Of a stretch of DNA of 64,000 bases, positions 36,899 to 50,400 are shown piece after piece. The stretch is from Eutrigla gurnardus. Its lineage: Eukaryota > Chordata > Actinopteri > Perciformes > Triglidae. The number at the start of each line of letters is the position of its first letter. Position 1 is the stretch's first letter. The translations under genes were made by a program, and so were the position numbers. Where the stretch lies: positions 10,917,947 to 10,981,946 of the forward strand of contig OY741280.1 in NCBI GenBank assembly GCA_963514095.1, in the 5' to 3' direction. A model generated the notes under the pieces. That model ran no database searches. It was not told the origin of the DNA and worked only from the letters and a program-made list of their open reading frames with translations.

Positions 36899-39800
36899 TC
36901 ACCTCTTGAGGGAGGATGATTTGAGTTTCTGGCCGTATCTATGGATGCGTGGCGAGCGGGAGTGCAGCTTGACAAAGAGCTCGGGGAATTTGTACTGGGG
37001 GAACATCGTCTCCAAGAAGCCCTCCAGGAAAACGTAGACTAGCCGGCGGTTCATGGGTTGGTACTGAAACATGTCGAAGACTCGGAGTATGCCCTTTCTC
37101 GTGGTGTCCGCGCCGATGATGTGCTTCAGCTCGTCTGACGTAGGGAGAGAAACACAGTCGTCAGAATCGTGTACAAACTCAGGGAAATGAAAAAGAAGAA
37201 CCTTTTCCAGGTGGGTTCATTTTTGCCCGGCCTCACAGCAGTGCAGTACTTGGGCTGACCAGAGGAGCATTTAGATCCCTTAACTGCCCCTTTAATGTGG
37301 CATTAGAGCAAGAATGAAGCATGGAGCTAGTTGGATAAAAAAAGAAATTAAACATACAACCAAATATTTTACAAAATGAAACGTGAGGATGAAAGGCAGA
37401 TGCTAGAAAAAATGTTAAAAATAAAGCTCAACACAAGCTTATTGGTTTTAGTCATTTTTATGCTTCATAGTTTTAGTTCAAGTACAAGAACATTAATTAC
37501 GTTTTAATCAACCTTTAGTTACTACTTATCTTAATTTAGTCTTATTCCTGTGTCAAAGTGTGTTTTTTAGTCATCAGATTATATTCAATCTAGTCCATAC
37601 AACCAATAATTTTGTCATTTAAGTCAAACTCATTTCACATGAAAAACAGATCAAATATTAAAGACTGCAGTGTGTGTGTGTGTGTGTTTGTGTGTGTGTT
37701 TACCTGGCATGATACCCAGAAGGCTGGTCTTGGCAGCTATTCGTGTCCTCATACGGATGCTCTTGTCCCGACGAGGTGGCGTCTCCGCTAGAATACCGTT
37801 GGGCCAGTAGGAATCCCTACATGGAGACGGAGCCACCGAGGGTTATTCATCCGTTTCTTTTGACCAATTGCTGTTATCTGAAGGAAAGGAGGGGTTACCT
37901 GAACTTCTTGACGTAGTCTGCAACCTGCTCAGGGGAGGTCAAGTAGTCCACATGGTCCACAATTTTCCTACAGAGACAAAGGAAAGATGACTCAGGTTGT
38001 CCTGTACTGTGACGCTATGAGCTGCACTTAAAGACTTCTGAGAGGCTGAAGCTCTGAACATGTGTGTACATGTGTGCAAAAATCCTGTGATCTTTGAACT
38101 TTAATCCCATAAATTCGCCGGAAAGAAATATACATAGGATAATTTAAAAGTCTTCAAAGTCCCAAGATCACAAGTGTTACAGCAAAGTGTTATGTGCCTA
38201 TATTACTTTGCTCTGTGTAATTTGTGTCTGACCTGTTGATGGTGTCTCCATACGTGGCCCGGATGAGCTGCTGCAGCAGGTTCTTAATGTTCCTGCGTAG
38301 CCACTGGTTTTTCTCCTTAAGGTCAAATACTTCATCCATCAGTAGCAGCATTACCCTCAGTGGGATGTTGTCATCCACCTAGATGCACAAACAAACACAC
38401 AAAAGACCATTTAGATAGATCCAATCACCAGGAAAATAAAGCAAGAGCGCAGCGTCCAACATGCCCACTGACTCACGTTGTCATCAAGCTGAGCGGAGAC
38501 TCGACAGTGTTCAGGGTCAATGTCCGACTTGGGGAGGAGTGGAGGCACCTGGAAAAGAGACGAGGAACATCAGACCTCTTTCACATTTGACTTGAAGAAG
38601 ATTTAGAGTCCCAGTTGTACACCTGGTTCACACACTGAATTTAAATGAGAGTCATGAAGAATCATCAAAATCTAAAATCATCTTGGGGGAGGGGCATAGA
38701 AACAGCTGTTTGCAGCATGCGTCTCCCTCCCCGTTGACTGTCCCTTTCTGTCTGCCTGTGTGCAAACTACTTGCTCTATGCGATGGCGTTACCTTGAGTA
38801 TGGACTGTTTCAGGTCCTGACCCAGTCTTTCTGACATGCGGCCTATGTTATCGGAGAACTTGGTCACGCCCTCGGTCAGACTGTCTGGCAGGGTCTTCAC
38901 CGCATTGGACACGTTTCTCATGGAGCTCCTCAGAGGATTTACAAATGTGTCTATCTGATGGGGGAATAAAAGAAAAACAAAAAATAATGTACTTTAGAAA
39001 ACAACGAGTAAAATACAGCCTCTCATTTCTCTGTGATTAAATACATGCGATTAAAATCTCAACTACACACATTATAACTGCAGTTATTTGGTAGTCAATG
39101 AATGACACTGAAACGCTTATTCTTTTAAAAAATGTAGTGACCTTGCGTGCAAACTCTCCCTTGCCCTTGTTGTAGGCTTTGTTCTCTAGGAAGTCAAAGA
39201 CGTAAGGAATGAGAGTTGGACAGGCCTTCACCATCTCTGGGTTCAGCAGCAACTGGAACACACACACACAAGTTATTGATATACAGTCTACAAAATGATG
39301 CAAGACAATAATGTGACTAGTCAACACTAAGATATAGTTGTTACCTGTAGGTAAGCATTGAGGTCTTTTTTTCTCTTCTCCAAGAAGTCTCTGTCCATGT
39401 TGTTGAAGGTCTTTTTCCCCGGCAGCTTGAGGATCGACGTCAGGTTCTCAAACTAAAACAGAATGTACGCAGCCCTCAGGAGGAGTATCGCTTATGTTCA
39501 CTAAGATCTAACTCAGAAATGTTGCTGACTTCTTCAATAACTGGCACACAAACACCATCTCTCACACGCACCTGTTCAGTGATCCTCATGTGGAAGTCGT
39601 GGAAGTCAGAGTAGCGGCGATAGGTCTTCCAGCAGTCCTCACTGCCGTCATGGCTGCGTCTGAACACAGTGATGGCGTACAGCGCGTAGGTCTTACCATG
39701 GTCGTTGCACACCCCTGCAGCACCCCAGAAGCCGGGGAGAGAAGGGTCAGCTACCGCAACGGGAAATACATCCAAAATGGGAATGGAGGATGAGGCAGAA

Positions 39801-42460
39801 AAGAAAGATGGAAGAAGTATGTGCAGGTTCAAAGTGTTGTTGGGGGAGGAAGGAAGAGATGCATGCCGATGTGATGGAAGGGAGGGAAATGTGACAGAAT
39901 GACAGGAAGGGAGGAAAAAAGGCAAAAGGAAAAAGGAAAAAGAGAAAAACAGTGAAGGTGATAAAATGGAAGAAAAAGAATACTGGAACAGTCGTAAGTG
40001 GAAAAGCAAAAAATGATGAATGGAGCGAAAAGTTGAAAGAAAAAAACATGTAGGGAGGGACTAACAGATACCTGATATACAGAAGAAATTCACACATCCA
40101 ACCATTACAACACCCAAACACCAAGAGATAATCAGATTAAATGTTTTTAAATCTGACGAGCATACAGAAATGGCTTGAATCAAGCATACACCCCTCGTCA
40201 ACATTGATCATCGGGAACACCAAACAAAAAGAGACTTAAAGTGAGAGTGATTTAAAGAAAACACCCTCATGCTTTAAAACTTTTTGTCAATAATGCTCAC
40301 AAAAGGAGTGTATAAGACTCTGTGTGTACCTGTGTCAGAGATGAAGGCATGTAGGTGCATTAAATCATCATGGCAGGAGTTGGACAAGTCGTCCAAAGAC
40401 TGAAATCACAAGAATCAAGTTATCATATCACGACAGTTTGCTAACAGTATCACAGTACGGTGCTGCTTCACTGTGGATGACGGGTGACAAAAACAACGCC
40501 GGGTGTGCCTCAGCGTCAGGATTTTTCTGAGCCCTGCAGCAGGAAGTGAAGAAGACTTACTAGGTTTATGCTTCCTGTGGGAGAGCCGTTGAAGGATTCT
40601 CCCTCACCATCATCAGAGCCCCGGTAGCTCGGCTCTTTCAACATGTCCAACTCTGCCAGCATGCGGACATAGAGAGGACTCTGCTTGAAGGAGGGGTAGT
40701 AGCGCTCATCACGTAGCATCATGTCATACACCTGGGATGTAAATGTGTGAAACAATTTATTTAGAGGTGGGAAACAAGGGCAAGGCAGCACATTTATTTG
40801 TGTTCAGTTAAATCAAATAGTAAAGAAAAGATTGTGTACATTTCTCTGGATTTCATCAAATATCTCTGGCGTGGGGTCGTCTTTCTGTAGCTTCTCCCCT
40901 AGTGTTGTTACAAATGCTTCGTCCACCTGCACCCTGGGAGACGCCTGTTGGGGAAGAAAAAAAGAGAAGCCATCAAATACTTTTTCAAAATACTAGACGA
41001 CACAGGCTAAGGAAAGCAGTTACATAATTCACCAAGAAATTACAGCAAACAAGAAACCCTCCATCTTAACACGACTCCCACCTTATCCGAGAGGTATTGT
41101 TCGTAGACACCCAGTGCGGCAGCCTTCAGCAGCCCCTTGGTGGCGCTGGGCTGTTTCTTGCCATCCTTCTGCCAGCCCTGCATGGCCTCCAGCTGCTGCT
41201 GTGCCGTCACCCTGTAGCCCTCCACAGTGAGCCAGAAGAAGAGCTCTGCCTGGGCCCCGGCTGCCTGCATGAAGTCTGGATCAAGAGACACATGGAAGCA
41301 TAGTAAGTGGGCCGGTGCCTTTAACATTCAGCATTTTCTGGCAGCTGGTCTTGTAACTAAATATCCATCAACTGTTACAATCGTGGTTGACTCGAGTTAA
41401 AATGTAAATAAGATTATGATACTGTGACCCCGCTGCTTCACTTTTTTTTCTTCTTCTTTAAAAAACAAAAAACTGTTTAAATGACAGAATCAGCCATAAT
41501 GCCGAGGCTGTTGGCTCTTGCTCATTTTCCACACAAGATCCGACTTGGCTTGATTCCTAGTTTGCAGACACACGTAAACACACTAACGTAATCTGATCTG
41601 TAAAGTGAAGTGACCTTTAAGAGTCTCTGATGAGGTCATGTGGGACCGAAAAGGAGCGTGCTTAACGAGACAGGTTGGGGTTATATTTTCTGAAGAAATG
41701 GAATCAATTATGCAATATCAAGAGAAATGTTTGGGATTAAGGCCATGTGATGATGTATTTCCAGAATTACCCATGAAGAACTGCAGGGCTATGTTATGGA
41801 TGAGGATGTGGTCCAGTGGGATAACACACAGCTTTCCAAAGTTGGCCGCCAGCTTCAAGGCATCCACCTCCTACACGACACAGCAAAACGGATAAGTGAA
41901 GTCTGGCACACAAAGCGGAAACATTAACACTATTCTTTGTCCGACTCCAAAAGATAAAACTCAACAAAACTGACTTTGAGCGATCGCAGCTGGGACTTGC
42001 CGACAATGATTTACCATCACACTAACAATAAGTGATGCTGATATGTTTTTGCTGGATCCTCCACTATGAGGCTGTGCTGCAGTTTCTCACCTTGCCGGAG
42101 TGTAGTCTCTGGATCCTGGTCTCACACACCTTCTTCACAAACAGAAGACTGTTTATCTGGTTCTTGATCACATTGATGTCTAAAGGACAGAGAAACAAAG
42201 ACGTTAAGGGTGGAGATAAAAGCAATGCACTTAATTATTTAGTCACACATTACATTTTGTGTCATCTTTCTCATGTGGCTAATTAAGCCCCTCCCACACA
42301 TGCTTTTCAACCCTAGACACTACCTGCAGGAGCTGTATGAGAGAATGCCAATGTCTGCATCAGATGAACCAGACATGAACCAGACTTTACCCTGGGGCTC
42401 CCTAGTACAAAGTCTATGAAATGTCTCTTGACAGTTCACATGAGAAAACTGCTTTAGTTT

Positions 42461-42498
<38 letters not shown>

Positions 42499-45400
42499 CC
42501 AGCAGGAAGAAGTGAGTGCCCACCATCTCCAGCAGTGTCCAGTGAGCGGAGGTACTGTAGCTCCTCTAGCACCTTGTCCTTGACGGCCTCCAGCTCAGCA
42601 GGTTTATCCGTCAGCTTCAGGATGTTCATGAAGGCTTCATAGTTACAGCTGGAGTCGCGAATCTGTACAAAAATCACATTACGTGTCCACAACATTAATA
42701 CCAGGTCAACTAATGGCTAATAGACAGGAAGCATGGATGCGTGTGAGTGTCAACTCTCACCATCCAGATGACAAACTGGTTGATGTAGTCCGGGTCGCTA
42801 AGCTGGTTGATCAGAGGAAGTAGAACGCCACGTGCCAGCACCTCCTGAAAAAAAACATCACACGGCATTTTTCAGGTTCACCACTGAACTTGCACTACAG
42901 GTAGATGAGGTAGTTACTGGTATGGCAGTGGAGTCTATTCGGGAGCCTGCTGTCGGTTGGCTGGCAGCCAAAGTGGCAGCATTACACAATAAATTAACAA
43001 CACAGGTTGTATGACATATAGTGTGACTGAATATGCGCCTCATATTCCCATCTTTCACCAATGAAGTCGAGTGTGTCGCGATCGTTTGACAGACTGTGTA
43101 AGTGAGAGTGGGATTCTGTGTTTGTTTGTGTGCTCTCACCCGTAGGAAGTATCTCATGTTCTTGTTGTGGAAATCTCCAGGAGGTAGTAACAGATACAGA
43201 AGCAACTCACACAAGTCCCGAAGAAAACCTGTCGCACACACACATCATTTCCGTTTTTACCCGTTACAGCATCAAACACGTTTGTGTGAGGAGGCTGGAC
43301 ACATTACATGTGTGGGTTTACCTTCTTCATCTTTCTGTGAAGTGCACACCACGTCTCGACAAATCTTCCTCTCCATCTCCACTTCGGCCTCAAAGAAGGA
43401 GTCCACCAGCTCCTCTGTTATATCCCCTGTTCAGACATCACTGTTTGTCATCATCACCTGACTTCATCAACAACTCTATTGAAAAATGTTTCTGTAATGA
43501 AATCTTACTGTGTAAGAAGGATTAAAAAAAAAAAAACTTTTAGGAAGTTATGCTTTTATTATAATTTGTATATCAATTACTCACCCTGTGTTACCTCACA
43601 TTTGTGAAGAAAACTTTATTTGTCTCACATGCCTCCACCGTGACAAAGCAATAAAAACACCAGAGAAAAGACTTGATGAACTAAAGTAAATGGGGGCCGT
43701 GATTGACGACGGTAAACTATATTAAAACATCAATATATCAATTTTCATTTATGTCTCATTTATCCAGTCGTATGCTCACTACCTTCCAAACACCTGCATT
43801 TATGGGAAGACAGGCTGAAAAAGACACGTTACTCTTCCTCTGTTTTAAATACTATGGTTTCAGCAAAGGTGCATGTGTTTGGTAAGTAGTGAGCATACGA
43901 CTGGATAAATGAGCCCTGGATTATACTGCAGGAGTTGTGTGAGTTTGTGAACCGATGGTTTGATGTAATAGTTATTAAACGTGACCTCCGTTTACTTCAA
44001 TTCATCAGGACTTTTCTCTAGTTATGCGAGAAAAACAAGGTTTTCTTCAGGAATTCAAAGTGACACGGTGAGTAATGGATATACGAATAGTCATTTTTTG
44101 GGGGGAGAATTATCCCTTTCAGCTCAGAACTAATTCATCACAATCATCGTTAAATTCAGATCAAGAACTCAGGAGGTATGGCAAACATGCTAATGATTAC
44201 TGTGAGGAGTCGGAAAGAAAAGTGTGTATGAATGTGCTTACTTTGCTTGTCCTCTCTGTCAGCGAGGCGATCCTGGGCTTTTCTAAAGACACGTAAATGG
44301 GTGGCAAAGTCATCCACCAGGCGAGTGGTGAAGTAAGGCTGCCAGTCCACCTCTTTGGACCTTGGCACATAAACACACAAGAATAATGTAGAGCATGTAA
44401 ACATTTGGACAGAACAGCACATTTGGATTGTATAAAACAGTCAATATTGAGACAAAAAACGTATGTCTTGTACAGTGTAGAGAATTGGACGAGGGCATTC
44501 TGCAGGGTCTGTCTGATCTCCAGTAAGAAGGAATCGTCTTCACTCAGGGTGTAGTACCAGTACTGGATATAATCTCTCAGAGCAAACTGGATCACCTACA
44601 GAGACAGAGAAATAAGAAAGACATTTAGTAAAGCCAACCTGATGAGCTGGACTGAGGGAGGTGGAAGATTTGAGTGCGAGCAAGATGGATAAAAAAGCGT
44701 TTTTTGAAATATAATGAATCTGTTGATTGTCGTCATCAAATGGAACAATGTAACTGTCAATATAGGCAAATAATTGAGCTGCAGAGGGAAGGAGGATTTT
44801 GTTTTGAATGGTTTTTTTGTGCATTTGAGAAAAGACGAATAGAATGTGCCAGAAAAATCAAGACCATAAACGTCTTTCAGAGCGCATGAAACAGGGTTAA
44901 ACGATGTCACGCTGTGCTAGAGACCTCAAGGTGCTGGTGCTCAAGGTGTCATGTGCTGCTGAAATGATTAATGTGCATTCCCAGGAAGAAACAGAAGTAC
45001 CATAGTAGAGGGGCCGGTGTCATCTGACCATCACAAACTGCTGTGTCTGCACCTAACCGCCGGCCACGCTGCTTTACGTTGTGTTGTAACAACAGGATAG
45101 GGTGGAAAGGAAAACTGTGACCAACAGATAAAAGCCACTCGTCTTGCCTGTCTCCAACGCTGCAGACCAACGATCATTTCGAGGGTCTATTTACGAAAGT
45201 GTTAAGCTTAAAGAGATTCTGGATCAATTACCAGCAGACTCACTGCCAGGGAGTAGAACTTTCCAGCCCTTTTACAGCCTTTTATTTAAGCCACATGATG
45301 GAAAGAGTATTCAGTTCCACTCTCTGTTAGGACAGTTTCTCAGTTTCTTTCTGGAAAGAATGTTAAATAAGATTTTAGAAGGACATGTAAGTACAGCATT

Positions 45401-47418
45401 ATCTGCTTACATGATTTAGGTAGTCTTCAAAACGATTAAATATTGTTTTAATAACATAGTAATTAAATACAAAAACCCCCACTAAAGCAGTTGATTAACT
45501 ATTAAATTAAAACAAACGAAAATGTTGTTGGTCAACCAACTTTTTGATGGATGACAAAGTAATAAACATAAACCAAGATAAAAAGTATTAAGATGACGTT
45601 ATCTAGTCAGTAGTCAACTATCTCTCAACCTCATAATAAACATATAAGCAGGACTAAAAATCATGCAGTATTCAGTAACTCAAGCTGCAGAATGTGAGTG
45701 AGCAACATGTTTTGTAAGTACCCATTATAATGTAATAAAGTTATTATTTAATTTACCTATTTAGAGCTTCTGTTTGATTATATTTTCATTTGTTGGAAAA
45801 ATAATTATGTTTTGTCGGACAAAGGCCAGCATTGATCAGCTGGGAGGAATCCTGCTCAAGACAAATCTGATGACACAAACCACAAGGAGCCAACTTCCTA
45901 TGAACAGGAGACACTTTGGCTTCCAGGCTTTAGGTATGCACTGTTTGACAGTTATGACTAGTTCCTGATTTGAGGCTCTGAAGTTGCTGACCTGGGCCCC
46001 CTGACGAGTCAGTGACTAAAGTGGGCCAGGGTCCAAAGTGTCTGGAGTGTTAGTGTTTGTCACCCAGTCATAACCCTGTTACCCTTTGCTTGCCTCGCAG
46101 TGTGTGACACTGTAATTCATACTTACTCTAAATCTATACTATGAGGGTAGTACTAAAAACTTGACTGGTAAGTAGACTACAATAGTTGTAGCAGGGTGTG
46201 CCTTATAAACTGAGTGAGAATGAATAAATGAGTTTTTGCTGAGCTGGTGGTACCAAACAAGGGAATGTATGAAAACACAGAACGCTGCTCACGTGTGATA
46301 TTTTTTTTAATCATGATACTCGATCATTCTGATAGTCAAAAAGGTGCAAATGTGTTGCTGGCAGAGCTGGTAGACAGACAGACACACGGGCACCTGTTGT
46401 AGTGGTTCATCTATGAAACTGGAGCCAGTAAGTCTCCTGTCAATCTTGATAGGCTTCAGCTCCAACTTCATCTCATCCAATGTCTGAAGGAGGCGAAAAG
46501 AAACACAGAAAGACAACCAATGAAAACGCACTAATGATCCGCATCGTAACCGACAAGCAGACTTCCTCAAACAAAGGAACTTGATTTTCTACAAGTCCAT
46601 TTGTTTGTGTAGGCGTGGTCGAATTGTGTGTGTGTGCGTAATGCATGCTCTTTACCTTCAGTATACCAATTTGCGTGGGTGGCAAGTAAGACTGCTCGCA
46701 CTTCTCCAGGTGTTTCTCCGAGTTGATCTTTCCATAGAGCAGAGTGACTGCAAAGCCCCTGGGAAGCAGAAGTGAGAATGAGAGAACAGCTAAAACTGGT
46801 CTATCAGGTGCTGCGGTAAATATGAAAGAGACGTGACGGATGGTTTAAGTGGTCCTCTGCTCACCCTCCAATGAAGCAGAAGATATAAAAGGCCAGGTAG
46901 AATATGGCAAAGGGTCCAAAGGTGACGAGGAATAGCACGACTCCAAGACCCCCCCATCCCCAGATGGACAGACTGGCCTGCAACACAAATAAAAACACAG
47001 GGTAAACACTCCATGCACACTTCAGTTTATACTTTAACCAGCCTGGGAGTCATACAAACTGGTCAGAAGACAGAATCCCTCAGTTTGGCCTCATGGAGCC
47101 ATTACATCTCCTATCACTGACAGACTTAACGACAGAAGTTTTAATATGCAGACTAAGACTACGCTCAAAATATACTATATTTATATATTGTGTTGTTTAC
47201 GATAGTGTTATTTCTGATAGGCTTTTTGTTCACAAACCTATAATTTCAAACAAAGTCTTCTGTTGTAAAGAAAAATCCCCACATAAATCAATCATCGAGC
47301 ATCATGATGATGTCATCCACATAAAAAACACCATTCTACACGTTAAGACGTCGGCACAGGAAAATATTACTTAAAAAGACACACTGTGGTGTGTTGTATT
47401 GTTAGAATGTATCAGGCA

Positions 47419-47471
<53 letters not shown>

Positions 47472-50400
47472 TCACATCCTATGGTTTTCCTGTTATTGTG
47501 TCAGTGCAGGAAACCGAGCTATGGTTTCCAGCTGGCAAATCTGTGTCCCAGTTCTCTACGCAAGTTACTCTAGTACAGGGGTGGCCAAACATTTTTGACT
47601 ACGGGCCATATATAGAAAAACATAAGGAGTTGTGGACAAAACAACAGTAAATGTGTCGTTTTCAAACAATTACACTGCAAGAAAATCTGTGTTTCTAGAC
47701 ACACAAGAAATACACACTGAAATTTTTACATCAAAGATCGGAATGTAATCGACATCTTGTGTTTAAACAGGCTGTGTACATACAGTGTAATATATTAGAT
47801 ATATGCTCAAGCTAGACCCGAGTTTTTTTAATTCCTTGTAGGCCTGAAAAGTCCCGTATCAATCAGGCTACCAAGTGTTTGTGTGTGTATTGCATCGCTG
47901 TTATCTACACAATGGTGTTTAAATGAAAAGCTCTCACATAATCACACACTGTATAAAGCTCACAACCAACAGGCAAACACTGTGATGATCAGCTGTGATG
48001 ATCTTTGGCTGCCCTACATTCATCACCAGAGTTCCTTAGATAAGCAGCTCCCCTGATGGAGGCAGACAGGGACAGACAGACCTTCCTCAGGACACTGAGA
48101 CATTGTCCTCTCTGCCACAGCCAGCTATGGACAATCGCATGACACACATACTGCCGGCCAGATTACAACCTATAGCATGAACACAACACAGAGAGGCTAT
48201 TGACAATCTATGCGAACTGCTGTTGAGAAATGTGGTCAGAGTAACGTGAATGAGTGAACGTCAATAGAAAATGCAAGAAAGGACCACTGGACAGTGAATT
48301 TAATTTCTCAATTGAACTTGTAATTGAATTATCAGTCTTATTATAAATGCTTGATTGCAAATAGGGCTTGCATTTCTCTAAAATGAGTCAAATATATATA
48401 TAAGTGAAATGTATTTCCACTTCCACTCTGGGTAATTTGATATTGACTATCTACAGTATGACAGTGGACAGGCTGGAGATGGTACAGGATGCAGGTATCC
48501 TGAATGAATGTATTTACATAATTACTTTACTCTGCCATTGGATGTTGTTGTGCTTGCTTTGCTGTCATTGTGGATATCTCTATTCAAACTGGCCACCATT
48601 GTTCGTTACGGTCTATCCACAGCACGATGGGTTACACTGAACAAAGGATCTCAATCGGATCAGGCTTCATAAAGCTGAAACCGGTTTAAAAAATGACTTG
48701 ATTGGCTCCAGATCAGCTTAACAAACGTAGTCAGAACACTAGCTGATCACACAACAACAACACTGAGTTGCCAGTTTACAAACCAATTTAAACCAACAAA
48801 AGCAAAATCATCATCAGACGACAGCTGGTGGGCTCCGAGATTGTATTCCAGCACGTACGTTCCACCTCTTTTGCCTTTGGAAAGCTTGCTTGAATGTGAT
48901 TAGTCTCTACTACTCTGACTACAAAGAGAAAACAGAACTCTTCCTATACTAAAATCGTAACTCAGTGTTTACAGATTCAACATGGCAAATCAAAAATCTG
49001 TTTATAGAGATTATAGTGAGTGTATCACCAAGATTAGATGTACGGGAACAGTAGCAGCACATAAGCTAAGCTGTCCTCCTGTTGACAGGGGCAGCAGCCA
49101 AACATAAAATATAAAACTTATAAAATAATGTCCTGTGGTTATCAACAATAAACCTGGCCCTGAAAGAGACATACAGCACTTTCCATGCAAAAGTTGTGAT
49201 CTATAAAAACACACTGACGGGAGAATTCACACACCTGTATAGAAATTAAATAACGATTTCTCTCACACAGTGAGAATTAAGTAATTTCACTTCAGATCAC
49301 AAGTTACTTACATATCCACCTTTACATAAACACTCAATCCAGCAGTGTCATTTGTGATGGTAGGCCGTAACTATTCTATAAGCAGCTTTCAAATGTAAAA
49401 GTTACCAACTAACTCAAACCAAAGCGAGAGCAGTGAGGGGGGCTACACTCGTGGTCAGCTACAATCAACTGCTGAGCCCCCGCAGCAGATGATATCATCA
49501 TCATCAGTTATAAATTACATTTATTATATAAATTAATTATATAAAAGTTGTAAATAAATAGCATTAAAAGAATTGCAGAACAAAACATCAATAGCTCTCA
49601 ATAATATTTTCTAATACACTACAAATATCACCAAGTAGGTTTTTAGTTTTTGTGTAAAAGGGCTGCAGTGAACACAACTTTATTTATTAATGTATGGTTT
49701 ATGAGATGGGAACATATACAGTATAGTGTCTGCATAGACAAACTGAAAACAGCTGTCCAATGCCAGTATCATCAGAGCACACTGGAAACACCACGGTGTG
49801 TCACACACTTCTTCACCACATGCACATGTGGATTGTGCAAATTAGCATAGTGCGGATAAAGTGACAACTCTTGCACAACCATTAAACTTACTTACATATG
49901 CTCAACATGAGTCCTCATCATAATGCTGGCCAAGTTCCCCATAACAAAACTTCAATAGAATTCATAAATAATTCACCTATCAAACTTTCATTTTCAAATG
50001 ATTTCCCTGATCAGGCTACATGAATGCTTACTCTTACACTATTCACCACATGGCCAAGATGAACTCTCCTAGCAGAAATGTTGAGCTACATGAACGTAGC
50101 TCTACGTTCACAAAGTGCCTCTATATTCCTTCACCAAGTGGCGTGAGTGCATGTGAAAACACCGGTGACCACGCTGCAGAATGTGTCCAAACTGGCTAGA
50201 CTACCCTCTCTCTCTCAAGTCATAACTGGCTTAGACAAAATCCCTAACAACAGGGCAAGGACTCTGGGAAGAGAATAGGGCTGGCTGAAGAAGTATTATT
50301 ACAGTTGAGTTTGGTTGACATACAAAGTAAGGCCATGTCCACGCAGAAATGTTTTTGTGTGTAAACACAAAACGTTGCGTTTCGTGTTCATGTAGATGGC

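Noticed and set aside
39476..40009. 177-codon minus-strand frame reading into the snx13 PX exon
   Set aside because: Only 39572-39714 matches SNX13; the rest is intron read-through, low-complexity Phe/Ser-rich, with a good acceptor at the exon edge.
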